Of a stretch of DNA of 64,000 nt, positions 36,676-45,257 are shown in pieces. Numbering within the stretch: position 1 is the stretch's first letter; every line of letters starts with the position of its first letter. The stretch is from positions 1 to 64,000 of the forward strand of contig NZ_AMRN01000011.1 of the NCBI RefSeq assembly GCF_000300275.1, read 5' to 3'. The stretch comes from Thalassospira profundimaris WP0211. GTDB lineage: Bacteria; Pseudomonadota; Alphaproteobacteria; Rhodospirillales; Thalassospiraceae. Below the pieces are notes generated by a model. That model saw nothing but the letters and a program-made list of their open reading frames with translations, searched no databases and was not told where the DNA came from. A program made the translations under genes and the position numbers.

Positions 36676-38181
36676 TTACGCGTCGCCCAGTGCAATCCAG
36701 GTCGACTTGATTTCACAATATTTGTCCAGCGCATGCAGCGAACGATCACGACCGGTACCGGACTGTTTGTAACCACCAAACGGCATGGTGATTGATCCAC
36801 CGTCCCAGCAATTGACCCAGACAAGACCCGAACGCAGTTTCTTTGCGGTCATGTGTGCCTTGTTGATGTCGCGCGTCCAGACTGCTGCTGCCAGACCATA
36901 TGGCGTATCATTTGCGGTCTGAACAGCCTCTTTCCAGTCCTTGACCGAAATAACCGACAGAACCGGGCCAAAGATTTCTTCCTTGGCAATCGTCATGTCG
37001 TTTTTAATGCCGTCAAACACGGTCGGCTCAACATAATACCCACCAGATTCGGTGCGAACCCGTTTACCACCGGTGCGAAGGACACCGCCCTCGCTGGATC
37101 CTTTTTCGATATAGCCCAGAACACGGTTCATCTGGCTTTCATCGACAATCGCGCCCATCTGGCTTTTCGGATCAAGCGGATCACCCGGCTGCATTTTCGC
37201 ACCCGCGGCGACCACCTTCTCAATGAATTCGTCCTTGATGCTTTCTTCGACAATCAAACGCGAACCAGCCGTGCAGACCTCACCCTGATTATAGAAGATA
37301 CCGCCGGCCGCCGCCGCAGCAGCCGCATCCATATCCGGGCAATCGGCCAGAACGATGTTCGGGCTTTTGCCACCGCATTCAAGCCAGACACGCTTCATGT
37401 TCGACTGACCGGAATACTGCAAGAACAGCTTGCCGACTTCACCCGACCCGGTAAAGGTCACGCAATCAACATCTTCATGCAGGCCAAGCGCCTTGCCTGC
37501 CGTCGGGCCAAAGCCCGGCACAACGTTCAGAACGCCTTCAGGAATGCCGGCCTCAACTGCGATTTCCGCCACTCGGAGTGCGGTCAAAGGTGACTGCTCG
37601 GCTGGTTTAAGGACGATCGAATTCCCCATCGCCAGGGCCGGGCCAAGCTTCCAGACCGCCATCATCAGCGGGAAGTTCCACGGGACAACGGCGGCAACCA
37701 CGCCCAGCGGTTCACGGGTGATCATGCCAATTTCATTGGTGCCCGACGGCGAGATTTCGTCATAGATCTTGTCAATCGCCTCGGCATACCAGCGGATGCA
37801 CTTATAGGACAACGGAATGTCATCGCGCGCCGCAAGCGTGATCGGCTTGCCCATATCAAGACTTTCGAGAAGAGCCAGTTCGGCAGCGTTCTTTTCAAGC
37901 AGATCGGCGAAATGCAGCATGATCGCCTTGCGTTTCGCAGGGGCGGCTTCGGACCAGCTGCCTTTTTCAAATACCACACGCGCCGATGCCACCGCGCGAT
38001 TGACGTCTTCGACGTCGCACTCGGCAACCTTGGTCAGCACCGACCCGTCACGCGGGCTGATGCAATCAAATGTCTTGCCGGATGCCGCATCGACATAGGC
38101 ACCGTTGATGAACGCCTTGTTGCGAATATCAAGGGCGGCGGCCTGCGCGGTCAGTTGTTCAAAATTCATCGGATTGGTCAT
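36676..38181 (-). CDS. puuC: Gamma-glutamyl-gamma-aminobutyraldehyde dehydrogenase
   Basis: 501-residue NAD(P)-dependent aldehyde dehydrogenase that oxidises the aldehyde formed from gamma-glutamylputrescine. The catalytic Cys is in NQGEVCTAGSRL and the general base Glu in WLECGGKSPNIV; the cofactor site FTGSGEVGK is intact. AGGAG lies 7 bases before the ATG. Its position between puuR and speB and opposite puuB supports the substrate. Related betaine and other aldehyde dehydrogenases look similar, so context decides the name. Confidence 0.92.
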   Translation of the reverse strand: MTNPMNFEQLTAQAAALDIRNKAFINGAYVDAASGKTFDCISPRDGSVLTKVAECDVEDVNRAVASARVVFEKGSWSEAAPAKRKAIMLHFADLLEKNAAELALLESLDMGKPITLAARDDIPLSYKCIRWYAEAIDKIYDEISPSGTNEIGMITREPLGVVAAVVPWNFPLMMAVWKLGPALAMGNSIVLKPAEQSPLTALRVAEIAVEAGIPEGVLNVVPGFGPTAGKALGLHEDVDCVTFTGSGEVGKLFLQYSGQSNMKRVWLECGGKSPNIVLADCPDMDAAAAAAAGGIFYNQGEVCTAGSRLIVEESIKDEFIEKVVAAGAKMQPGDPLDPKSQMGAIVDESQMNRVLGYIEKGSSEGGVLRTGGKRVRTESGGYYVEPTVFDGIKNDMTIAKEEIFGPVLSVISVKDWKEAVQTANDTPYGLAAAVWTRDINKAHMTAKKLRSGLVWVNCWDGGSITMPFGGYKQSGTGRDRSLHALDKYCEIKSTWIALGDA

Positions 38182-38275
38182 CGCAAGTCTCCTGACGGAT
38201 GGCGCGTTTGGATTTTTTCAAAGTTGATCGTGGCACTTGGCACCCTGATGGGCACTCTGGCAGCACGATCTGTCA

Positions 38276-38824
38276 TCAATATGACGGTGGCGTCGCCGCA
38301 CTGACGACTTCACATTCCCCGTCACCCACATTTCGAAAACGATGTGGAATTTCTGCATTGAAGTAGTAGGCATCACCGGGGCCAAGCACCTTGACCCGTT
38401 CGCCCACCGTGACTTCAAGCTTGCCACGGACGACAACACCGGCTTCCTCGCCCTTCTGGACAATCAGGTTGTTACCGGTATCCCCGCCCGCAGGGTATGT
38501 TTCATGGAGCACGCGCAAATTACGATCCTTGCGCGATGCCCCGACAAGACGCATCGACATCGTCCCATCAGACAGTTCGACAAGGTCTTCTTTCCTGAAA
38601 AAGATTTCTTCACCGGTATCAAGATCAATGGTGAAGAAATCTATCAGGCTCATGGGAATGCCAGCCAGAACCTTGGCCAGGCTATCAACAGACGGGCTGA
38701 CCCGGTTCTGTTCAATCGTCGAGATCGTGCTGTTGGTCACACCGGCCCGGCGGGCCAGTTCACGCTGCGACAGCCCGTACATGCTGCGCACCGCCTTCAG
38801 ACGATCCCCTACCTTTTGCGACAT
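38276..38824 (-). CDS. puuR: PuuR-like repressor (XRE helix-turn-helix plus cupin)
   Basis: 182 residues: an N-terminal helix-turn-helix (about 9-62, LSQRELARRAGVTNSTISTI) and a C-terminal cupin domain (about 105-180) that is the predicted polyamine sensor. This two-domain layout is that of E. coli PuuR, which represses putrescine genes and is relieved by putrescine. It lies 42 bases after puuA and 94 bases before puuC on the same strand. The inverted repeat at 40477-40496 is one candidate operator. Confidence 0.93.
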   Translation of the reverse strand: MSQKVGDRLKAVRSMYGLSQRELARRAGVTNSTISTIEQNRVSPSVDSLAKVLAGIPMSLIDFFTIDLDTGEEIFFRKEDLVELSDGTMSMRLVGASRKDRNLRVLHETYPAGGDTGNNLIVQKGEEAGVVVRGKLEVTVGERVKVLGPGDAYYFNAEIPHRFRNVGDGECEVVSAATPPSY

Positions 38825-38866
38825 TCCCGTCTTTTCCCTGTCAAACTTTATTGTTGTTTTGTCTGG

Positions 38867-40249
38867 TTATACCGCGTCGAGATACCAGCGATATTCAAGC
38901 TGGGTGACTTCGGCAAAGAACTCGTCATATTCGGCACGACGACAGATATCGAACACCTCGACAAAACGTTCGCCAAGGTATTCCTTGACGATATCGCCTT
39001 CGACAAAGCGATCGAGGGCCGAAATCATGCTGCGCGGAACAATGCGCCCGCCATGCTGCTCATAGCCGTTTCCAACGGTCGGTTCACCCGGATCAAGTTT
39101 GTTCTTCATGCCATGATGCATGCCAGCCAAAACACACGCCAGAACCAGATACGGGTTGGCATCGGCACCCGACACGCGGTGTTCAACGCGGGCTGCCTTC
39201 GGGCTTCCTGCCGGAATACGAAGGGCGACGGTACGGTTGTTCAAACCCCAGTTCGGCGACATCGGCGCATAGGCCTTGTTCTGGAACCGGCGGAAGGAAT
39301 TCGGGTTTGGTGCAAAGATCGCCATGCTTTCAAACATGCTTTCCTGCAGGCCACCAATCGCAAAGCGCAGATTGTCCGACACTTCCTCGTCACCCACCGG
39401 TGAGAGAACGTTATTGTCATCCTTGTCACGCAGCGACACATGAACATGCAGGCCATTGCCCGCCTGATCGGAATAGGGTTTTGCCATGAAGGTTGCTGTC
39501 ACGCCGTGATCCCAGGCAATGCCCTTAACCACGCGTTTAAGCTGCATGGCGTGATCTGCCGCCATCATCGGATCGGTCACGTGACCAAGATTGATTTCAA
39601 ACTGCCCCGGGCCTGCTTCGGCAACGATGGTGTCGGCCGGGATGCCCTGACGGTTCAGTTCGGCAACCGCATCATGCAGGACTTTTTCAAAATCCTCGAT
39701 CTGTTGCAGGCCATAAACCTGCACGCCATCAGACGCAATACCACCACCAAGCGGCTGCGGCGGCAGCGGTGCGGCGGTTTCCTGGTTCTGATCGGCAAGA
39801 TAGAATTCAAGTTCAAGTGCCACGGTCGGATAAAAACCATCGGCGGCCATACGATCAACGACGCCCTGCAACACATTGCGCGGATCGGCAAAAAACTTGG
39901 TGCCGTCAAGGTTGTACAGGCTCATCATCACCTGTGCGAGTGGCAGTTCACCATAAGGCACGCGGCAAAGGGTTCCCGGGATCGGTTTTGCCAGATTGTC
40001 CTGATCACCGCTCGACCAAAGGAGGCCCGTACCTTCGGGGTTGTCACCCGTGATATCAACCAGGCACATGGAGCCCGGCAGCGTTACACCTTCGCTAAAG
40101 CTTTTAAGGAATTTCTGTTTACTGATTCGCTTGCCGCGAAACACGCCGTTAATGTCGGGAATGAGCAACTCAACAAGTTCGACATCCGGATTTTCTTCAA
40201 AGAATCGTTGGGCTTCCGCCCTACTGTCTTCGACGAACGACTTGTTCAT
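38867..40249 (-). CDS. puuA: Gamma-glutamylputrescine synthetase (glutamine synthetase family)
   Basis: 460-residue ligase that joins glutamate to putrescine using ATP, the first step of the Puu pathway. Glutamine synthetase family features are VELLIPDINGVFRGKRI, the nucleotide region FMAKPYSDQAGNGLHVHVS and RIPAGSPKAARVEHRVSG. The start chosen is ATG 40249 with GGAG 9 bases upstream; ATG 40255 and an earlier frame are weaker. It is the first gene of the minus-strand operon and diverges from the aminotransferase gene. A true glutamine synthetase is unlikely given the neighbours and the divergent N-terminus. Confidence 0.92.
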   Translation of the reverse strand: MNKSFVEDSRAEAQRFFEENPDVELVELLIPDINGVFRGKRISKQKFLKSFSEGVTLPGSMCLVDITGDNPEGTGLLWSSGDQDNLAKPIPGTLCRVPYGELPLAQVMMSLYNLDGTKFFADPRNVLQGVVDRMAADGFYPTVALELEFYLADQNQETAAPLPPQPLGGGIASDGVQVYGLQQIEDFEKVLHDAVAELNRQGIPADTIVAEAGPGQFEINLGHVTDPMMAADHAMQLKRVVKGIAWDHGVTATFMAKPYSDQAGNGLHVHVSLRDKDDNNVLSPVGDEEVSDNLRFAIGGLQESMFESMAIFAPNPNSFRRFQNKAYAPMSPNWGLNNRTVALRIPAGSPKAARVEHRVSGADANPYLVLACVLAGMHHGMKNKLDPGEPTVGNGYEQHGGRIVPRSMISALDRFVEGDIVKEYLGERFVEVFDICRRAEYDEFFAEVTQLEYRWYLDAV

Positions 40250-40556
40250 CGTCATATACTCCCAGAGAAGGCCTGTTATTAAACTGTAACGCATCGTGCC
40301 GCGCCGGATAGCCCCGGTCAAGCCCCTTCGTTCGATATATCGTGCAAATCATGCAATGCACAATTTTCTGGCGCGACAGGATGGTTCAGCAGCACAGACC
40401 ACTCACATCGACCGCCAGGTAACAAAAACTGACCTTGAATTCCTCAAGAAGATTGTCGAAAAATCCTCTTGCAAAGGTGTTCGAAAAAACGAACACTAAG
40501 GTCGGATGTTCAACATATCGCACGAAAGCAGAGCAGCGCCGCTGTCAGGAGACGTT
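40250..40556. other. Divergent promoter region between puuA and the aminotransferase gene
   Basis: 307 bases without a gene that must hold both divergent promoters. It contains a 10-bp palindrome cgatatatcg (40334-40343) and the inverted repeat at 40477-40496 listed separately. No clear sigma-70 pair can be assigned with confidence. Confidence 0.6.
40477..40496. promoter_or_regulatory. Candidate operator upstream of the aminotransferase gene
   Basis: gtgttcg (40477-40483), aaaaaa, cgaacac (40490-40496): a 20-bp dyad 60 bases before the aminotransferase start. PuuR is the obvious candidate ligand because its gene lies in the divergent operon, but I see no second copy of the motif at the other puu promoters. 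Confidence 0.5.
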
Positions 40557-41927
40557 ATGAATAATTTCGACAAAACCGCCTATTGGCAGGATATTGATCA
40601 GGCTCACCACATTCACCCGTTCACCGATACGGCGGACCTGAACAATCGTGGCACCCGGGTTATCACACGTGCCGAAGGCGTCTTTATCGAAGATTCCAAC
40701 GGCAAACGCTATCTTGATGGCATGGCGGGCCTGTGGTGTGTCAATATCGGTTATGGCCGCAAGGAACTTGCCGAAGCCGCCTACAAGCAGATGCTTGAAC
40801 TGCCCTATTACAACAACTTCTTCCAGTGCGCGAATACCCCGGCGATCGAGCTTTCCAAAGTTCTTGCCGAAATCACGCCAGAAGGTCTGAACCACGTTTT
40901 CTATGCCAATTCCGGCTCGGAAGCGAACGACACGGTTGTCCGTATGGTGCACCAGTACTGGAACCTTAAGGGCAAACCGGAACGCACCACCATCATCAGC
41001 CGCAAGAACGCCTATCACGGCTCCACCGTTGCCGGTGCGTCGCTTGGCGGGATGTCGGGCATGCATTCGCAGGGCGGTGCGCTGGTGCGCGATATCGTTC
41101 ATATCGATCAGCCATACTGGTACGGCGAAGGCGGCGATCACACCCCCGAGGAATTCGGCCTGATTGCGGCCCGCAAGCTTGAAGAAAAGATCAAGGAACT
41201 TGGTGCAGACCGCGTCGGTGCCTTTATCGGTGAACCGATCCAGGGGGCTGGTGGCGTGATCATTCCGCCATCAACCTACTGGCCTGAAATTCAGCGTATC
41301 TGCAAAAAATACGACATCCTTCTGATTGCTGACGAAGTCATTTGCGGCTTTGGCAGGACCGGCGAATGGTTTGGCTCGGACACCTTTGATATCAAGCCGG
41401 ACCTGATGCCAATGGCAAAGGGCATGTCTTCGGGTTATTTGCCAATCTCGGCTGTCATGGTTGGCGATCGGGTTGCCGATGTGCTGATCAATGAATGCGG
41501 TGAATTCACCCACGGCTTTACCTATTCCGGTCATCCGGCATGTGCGGCTGTGGCGCTTGAGAACATTCGCATCCTGCGTGAAGAAAAGATGGTCGAACGC
41601 GTCAAGGACGATATCGGCCCGTATTTCGCCAAGGCACTGAAAACCCTTGAAGACCACCCGCTGGTCGGTGCGGTTGAAACCGTTGGTCTGATTGCCGGTA
41701 TGCCGCTGGTGGATGACAAGAAAACCCGCAAGATGTTCGACAAGCCGGGCACCGTTGGCACCATGTGCCGCGATGCCTGCGTTGCCAATGGCGTGATCAT
41801 GCGTGCCTGTGGTGATCGCATGGTTCTGTCGCCGCCACTTTGCATCACCAAGGAAGAAATCGACGAGCTGGTCAAACGGGCGCGCGCCGCCTTTGACGAG
41901 ACCGCGAAGAAACTTGGCAAAATGTAA
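40557..41927 (+). CDS. Class III aminotransferase, probably putrescine/omega-amine:pyruvate
   Basis: 456-residue PLP enzyme of the omega-aminotransferase group (SpuC-like). Typical segments are GMAGLWCVNIGYGR, FYANSGSEANDT, the GGMSGMHSQ stretch and the PLP lysine in MPMAKGMSSGYLPIS. It probably transfers the amino group of putrescine, or of GABA formed later, to pyruvate. The start is ATG 40557 with AGGAG 5 bases upstream; the frame is open 17 codons earlier. It diverges from puuA and is followed by a terminator, then puuB. Confidence 0.9.
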   Translation: MNNFDKTAYWQDIDQAHHIHPFTDTADLNNRGTRVITRAEGVFIEDSNGKRYLDGMAGLWCVNIGYGRKELAEAAYKQMLELPYYNNFFQCANTPAIELSKVLAEITPEGLNHVFYANSGSEANDTVVRMVHQYWNLKGKPERTTIISRKNAYHGSTVAGASLGGMSGMHSQGGALVRDIVHIDQPYWYGEGGDHTPEEFGLIAARKLEEKIKELGADRVGAFIGEPIQGAGGVIIPPSTYWPEIQRICKKYDILLIADEVICGFGRTGEWFGSDTFDIKPDLMPMAKGMSSGYLPISAVMVGDRVADVLINECGEFTHGFTYSGHPACAAVALENIRILREEKMVERVKDDIGPYFAKALKTLEDHPLVGAVETVGLIAGMPLVDDKKTRKMFDKPGTVGTMCRDACVANGVIMRACGDRMVLSPPLCITKEEIDELVKRARAAFDETAKKLGKM

Positions 41928-41954
41928 CCAGACCCTGATTACAAAAACTTACCC

Positions 41955-41991
41955 AAATACCCGGCATGAGCTATCATTGCCGGGTATTTTT
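41955..41991 (+). terminator. Intrinsic terminator of the aminotransferase gene
   Basis: aatacccggca (41956-41966) pairs with tgccgggtatt (41978-41988) and runs into TTTT. It lies 28 bases after the stop. Confidence 0.9.
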
Positions 41992-42086
41992 GATTACAGC
42001 GATAACAAGCCGCCCACCAAAGCCTGCCCCACAGGCACGCACATCCCACCGCCCCTCACCCAAGCCAAGCCCCAAAAGAGCCCACC

Positions 42087-43436
42087 ATGCTAAAACGTAT
42101 CTATCAACCCGCCGCCTATCGCACCGATACCCTGCCTGACAGCTATTGGGTCGAAAGTGCATCACCACTTCCTGCCTGTGAAACCCTGCCCGAAGAAGGC
42201 CAGCTTAAAACCGATATCGCCATTATCGGTGGCGGTTATTGCGGCCTGTCGACGGCCCTGGAACTGGCGAAGAACGGCGCAAGTGTTGCGGTTTTTGATG
42301 CTGGCCGGTCCGGTTGGGGCGCGTCGGGGCGTAATGGCGGTTTTTGCTGCATGGGTGGCAGTGGCAAGGGATTTGGCCAACTGGCAAAGAGTTTTGGTGA
42401 AGACGCTGTCAAACAGTTTGCCCGTCATCAACGCGATGCCATTGATCTGGTGGATCAACGCCTAAATGACTGGGATATTGATGCGGATCGCCATTCTGAC
42501 GGCGAAGTGGTTCTGGCGCATAAACCCAACCGGGTCGCCGAACTGGCCCATGAGGCACAGGAACTGTCCCATTTCACGACCATCCCGACAGAGCTTCTAA
42601 GCCGCGACGCATTGAAGGAACGCGGCCTTTGTGCGGCGGAAACGTATGGCGGTTTGCATGTTCAGGCCGGTTTTGGCATCAACCCGATGAAGTATCTTTC
42701 GGGCTTGCATGAACAATGCGTTCACGCAGGTGTTCGGATATTCGAACAGGCAACCATCGAACGGTTTGAGGAAGATGGTGATACCTATCGCCTTTATTCC
42801 GGCAACACCCAAATCACGGCGGCCAAGATCGTCATCGCCACCAACGGATATAGTGCGGAAAACCTGCCCGATTGGATTGGCGGACGTTTGATGCCGGTCT
42901 TTTCGGGTATTCTGATTACCCGTCCGCTTCGCGCGGATGAGCTGGAAAATCAAGGCTGGACCAGTGACCTGATGGCTTTTGACAGCCGCATTCTGCTGCA
43001 TTATTTCCGCAAGCTGCCTGATAATCGTTTTCTGTTTGGTGGACGCGGCGGGATTACAGCAACGCCCAAGGCCTTTGCCGCAGGCAAACAGGATCTGCTT
43101 GATAATTTCAAACGCATGTTCCCGGCCTGGCAGGATGTTGCCTTTACCCATCACTGGAACGGGCTTGCCTGCCTGTCGCAAAGCTGGCGGCCTTATATCG
43201 GGCGGGTTCCGGGTCATCACGATGTCTGGACCGCCCTTGCCTGGCATGGCAACGGGGTGGCGATGGCAAGTCTGGGTGGCAAGCTTCTGGCAGAACGGAT
43301 GCTGGGTACCTGCGATGAAGAGGATCTGGGTGCCGTGTTGACGACACCAATGGAAAAATTCCCGATGGCGTCATTGCGGCGTATGGCGCGTTCTATCGGC
43401 TATCGTTATTACGGACTGCATGATCGCTTTGCCTGA
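42087..43436 (+). CDS. puuB: Gamma-glutamylputrescine oxidase (FAD-dependent)
   Basis: 449-residue DAO-family flavoprotein, predicted to oxidise gamma-glutamylputrescine to the aldehyde that PuuC uses. The FAD fold is IAIIGGGYCGLSTALELA, followed by the family stretch GRSGWGASGRNGGFCCMG. The C-terminal half has the DAO segment GLACLSQSWRPYIGRVPGHH and AWHGNGVAMAS. It lies with the other puu genes but in its own transcription unit after a terminator. A second protein of the same family is encoded at 45258-46574, so the division of labour is unclear. Confidence 0.88.
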   Translation: MLKRIYQPAAYRTDTLPDSYWVESASPLPACETLPEEGQLKTDIAIIGGGYCGLSTALELAKNGASVAVFDAGRSGWGASGRNGGFCCMGGSGKGFGQLAKSFGEDAVKQFARHQRDAIDLVDQRLNDWDIDADRHSDGEVVLAHKPNRVAELAHEAQELSHFTTIPTELLSRDALKERGLCAAETYGGLHVQAGFGINPMKYLSGLHEQCVHAGVRIFEQATIERFEEDGDTYRLYSGNTQITAAKIVIATNGYSAENLPDWIGGRLMPVFSGILITRPLRADELENQGWTSDLMAFDSRILLHYFRKLPDNRFLFGGRGGITATPKAFAAGKQDLLDNFKRMFPAWQDVAFTHHWNGLACLSQSWRPYIGRVPGHHDVWTALAWHGNGVAMASLGGKLLAERMLGTCDEEDLGAVLTTPMEKFPMASLRRMARSIGYRYYGLHDRFA

Positions 43437-43468
43437 CCGATAATGCCATAACAGGCGATCTGTTTGCG

Positions 43469-43501
43469 TTCGGACACAAAGTGACATATGTCATGTCCGA
43501 A
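43469..43501. promoter_or_regulatory. Nested dyads upstream of the globin gene
   Basis: An outer inverted repeat ttcggac (43469-43475) and gtccgaa (43495-43501) encloses a perfect 12-bp palindrome tgacatatgtca (43482-43493). The element ends 55 bases before the globin start and after the puuB stop, so it is probably a transcription factor site. It does not fit the FNR consensus. Confidence 0.5.
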
Positions 43502-43556
43502 AATCGCTTCGTCGTTTAAAGCGGTTTCAGTTGATGCGCAAAACAGGCCCTTTACC

Positions 43557-44042
43557 ATGTCCGAAAAACAGCCAACCCTTGCCGAAATCAAGGAACGTCG
43601 CGAAATTGCCACGCGGCGTATCAAGGAAGATACCGGCATTGATACGGACATGATCAAGAACATTGTGCATGGCTTTTACGCCAAGGTGCGCGACGACGAC
43701 CTGCTAGGCCCGGTGTTTGATGAAAAGGTCGATAACTGGGACCATCATCTTGATCGCATGGTGATGTTCTGGTCCTCGGTCGCGCTGGCGACTGGCAACT
43801 ATGACGGGCGCCCGATGCAAAAGCACTTGCCGCTCAAGATCACCCGCCATCATTTTGACCGATGGCTGCAACTCTTTGCCCAAACCCTTTCGGAATTTTG
43901 CGAAGAACCCGCCGCCAGACATTTCATGGAACGGGCCCTTCGCATCGCTTCAAGCTTTGAAGTCGGCATTGCCGCCCACAATGGCGTGATCCTGTCCAAG
44001 GGCGAACGCTATGACCCGGTATCAAGTTGGGAACCAAACTGA
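43557..44042 (+). CDS. Group III truncated haemoglobin
   Basis: 161-residue haem protein of the 2-on-2 globin fold. The proximal His is in HHFDRWLQLF region of helix F/G, and the short helix stretch IVHGFYAKVRDDDLLGPVF is typical of trHbP proteins. These bind oxygen or NO and are thought to act in nitrosative or low-oxygen stress. The start is ATG 43557; upstream codons in the same frame overlap the dyad region. It has its own terminator. There is no nitrate or NO enzyme gene nearby. Confidence 0.9.
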   Translation: MSEKQPTLAEIKERREIATRRIKEDTGIDTDMIKNIVHGFYAKVRDDDLLGPVFDEKVDNWDHHLDRMVMFWSSVALATGNYDGRPMQKHLPLKITRHHFDRWLQLFAQTLSEFCEEPAARHFMERALRIASSFEVGIAAHNGVILSKGERYDPVSSWEPN

Positions 44043-44397
44043 TCCTGAAACGTTAGGCAATCAGATACACATAACCACGAAGCCCGCAAAACCGCGGGTT
44101 TGCTTTTTGTCGGCTAAGTTGACAAATTTAAATGATTACGATTTCATATGGTTATGAAGAATGCTGGAAGACTAGAAAAAAATAGCTCTGTTCGTGACGT
44201 CCATTGGACGCGCCGCAACGCGGCATCCGGCATTCTGACAATTGGATACATCTGGCCTGGAACACCCGCCCCAAAACGGTCGGGTGTGGTTCAGTGCGTT
44301 ACCGCACCTGAACTGCCCGGTTCACCGATGGTCTTTAAGTCCGATTGCAAAGTAGATTTACGAAGCGACCTGAGACGACGAAACGGAGAGCCTGGAC
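44043..44397. other. Intergenic region between globin and isochorismatase-like genes
   Basis: 355 bases. The first 66 hold the globin terminator. A stretch at 44115-44180 is AT-rich and could contain a promoter. An open frame from 44148 runs into the next gene in another frame; its composition and lack of any recognisable family argue against coding. Confidence 0.6.
44080..44108 (+). terminator. Intrinsic terminator of the globin gene
   Basis: aagcccgc (44080-44087) pairs with gcgggttt (44094-44101; one G-T pair), followed by GCTTTTT. It starts 37 bases after the globin stop. Confidence 0.82.
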
Positions 44398-45219
44398 ATG
44401 TGGTCGGTGATCACTCTTATTGTCATTTTACTGGTGGGTGCCATCGCCTACACCATCTATGGCCAACGCCATCACCTCGCCCCCAGCAAGGGCAAAAAGA
44501 TCAATCTCGCAGAGCGGCCCAATAGCGCCCTTCTGATCGTTGACGTCCAGGAAGATTTCACCAGTTCGGACGGCAAGCATGCCTATCCGGCCGACATGGT
44601 CGATAAACTGATCTCTGCAATCAACAAACTGGTTGAAGCCGCAAACGCCAATGGAACGCCGGTGATCTCGATCCGCCAGACATTCCGCGGTTGGTACATC
44701 AACTTTCTCGTAAAGCTCCTGAATGAAGGTCGCGGCAGTCCCAAGTCCAAGGGCCTTGATCTTGATGAACGGATCAATGGCGATATCGACCATGATATCG
44801 TCAAGGCGCGCGCGGATGGCTTCAGCGAACCTGAACTTGACCGCGTTCTGGATCGTCAGAAAGTCGGCAAACTGATCATTGTCGGTCTGGACGGCGATTT
44901 CTGCGTCAAGGCAACCATGCAGGCAGCCCTTAACCGCGGGTATGACGTCTCTTTCAGCGACGCGACCACTTTGGCTTTGAACCCTAAAAAATGGGAACGC
45001 ACCAAGGCACTTCTGACCGCACGCGGCGCATCCGATAATATGGACCAAGACACACAGGTCGTTAAGACCGATACAACGGATGCAGATCCATCTGGCGCCC
45101 GCACCCCTGACAGTACGCCCGATACGGGCAACCAGAATACCACGGTGCCCGACACCGGTGATCAGGACACCAGTGCCCGGAACAAAAAAGACAAAGATGA
45201 AGGACGCAAAATGGCTTAG
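44398..45219 (+). CDS. Membrane-anchored isochorismatase-like cysteine hydrolase
   Basis: 273 residues in three parts. Residues 1-21 form a transmembrane helix (WSVITLIVILLVGAIAYTIY). Residues about 40-215 are an isochorismatase-like hydrolase with the full triad Asp49 (LLIVDVQEDF), Lys136 (HDIVKARADGF) and Cys169 (GLDGDFCVKA). Residues 216-273 are a low-complexity tail rich in Asp, Thr, Pro and Asn that ends in a basic patch. Most family members are soluble and lack both additions. The topology would place the enzyme on one membrane face; which face is not certain. GGAGAG precedes the ATG. The substrate is unknown. Confidence 0.85.
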   Translation: MWSVITLIVILLVGAIAYTIYGQRHHLAPSKGKKINLAERPNSALLIVDVQEDFTSSDGKHAYPADMVDKLISAINKLVEAANANGTPVISIRQTFRGWYINFLVKLLNEGRGSPKSKGLDLDERINGDIDHDIVKARADGFSEPELDRVLDRQKVGKLIIVGLDGDFCVKATMQAALNRGYDVSFSDATTLALNPKKWERTKALLTARGASDNMDQDTQVVKTDTTDADPSGARTPDSTPDTGNQNTTVPDTGDQDTSARNKKDKDEGRKMA

Positions 45220-45257
45220 CGCCTTTCAAAGCGCTAAGCACCTCACGTCACATCAGA

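Noticed and set aside
38342..39403. Plus-strand frame opposite puuR and puuA
   Set aside because: Antisense to conserved genes and spans two of them; no domain recognised.
44148..44525. Open frame before the isochorismatase-like gene
   Set aside because: Overlaps the next gene in a different frame and shows no conserved pattern; treated as non-coding.
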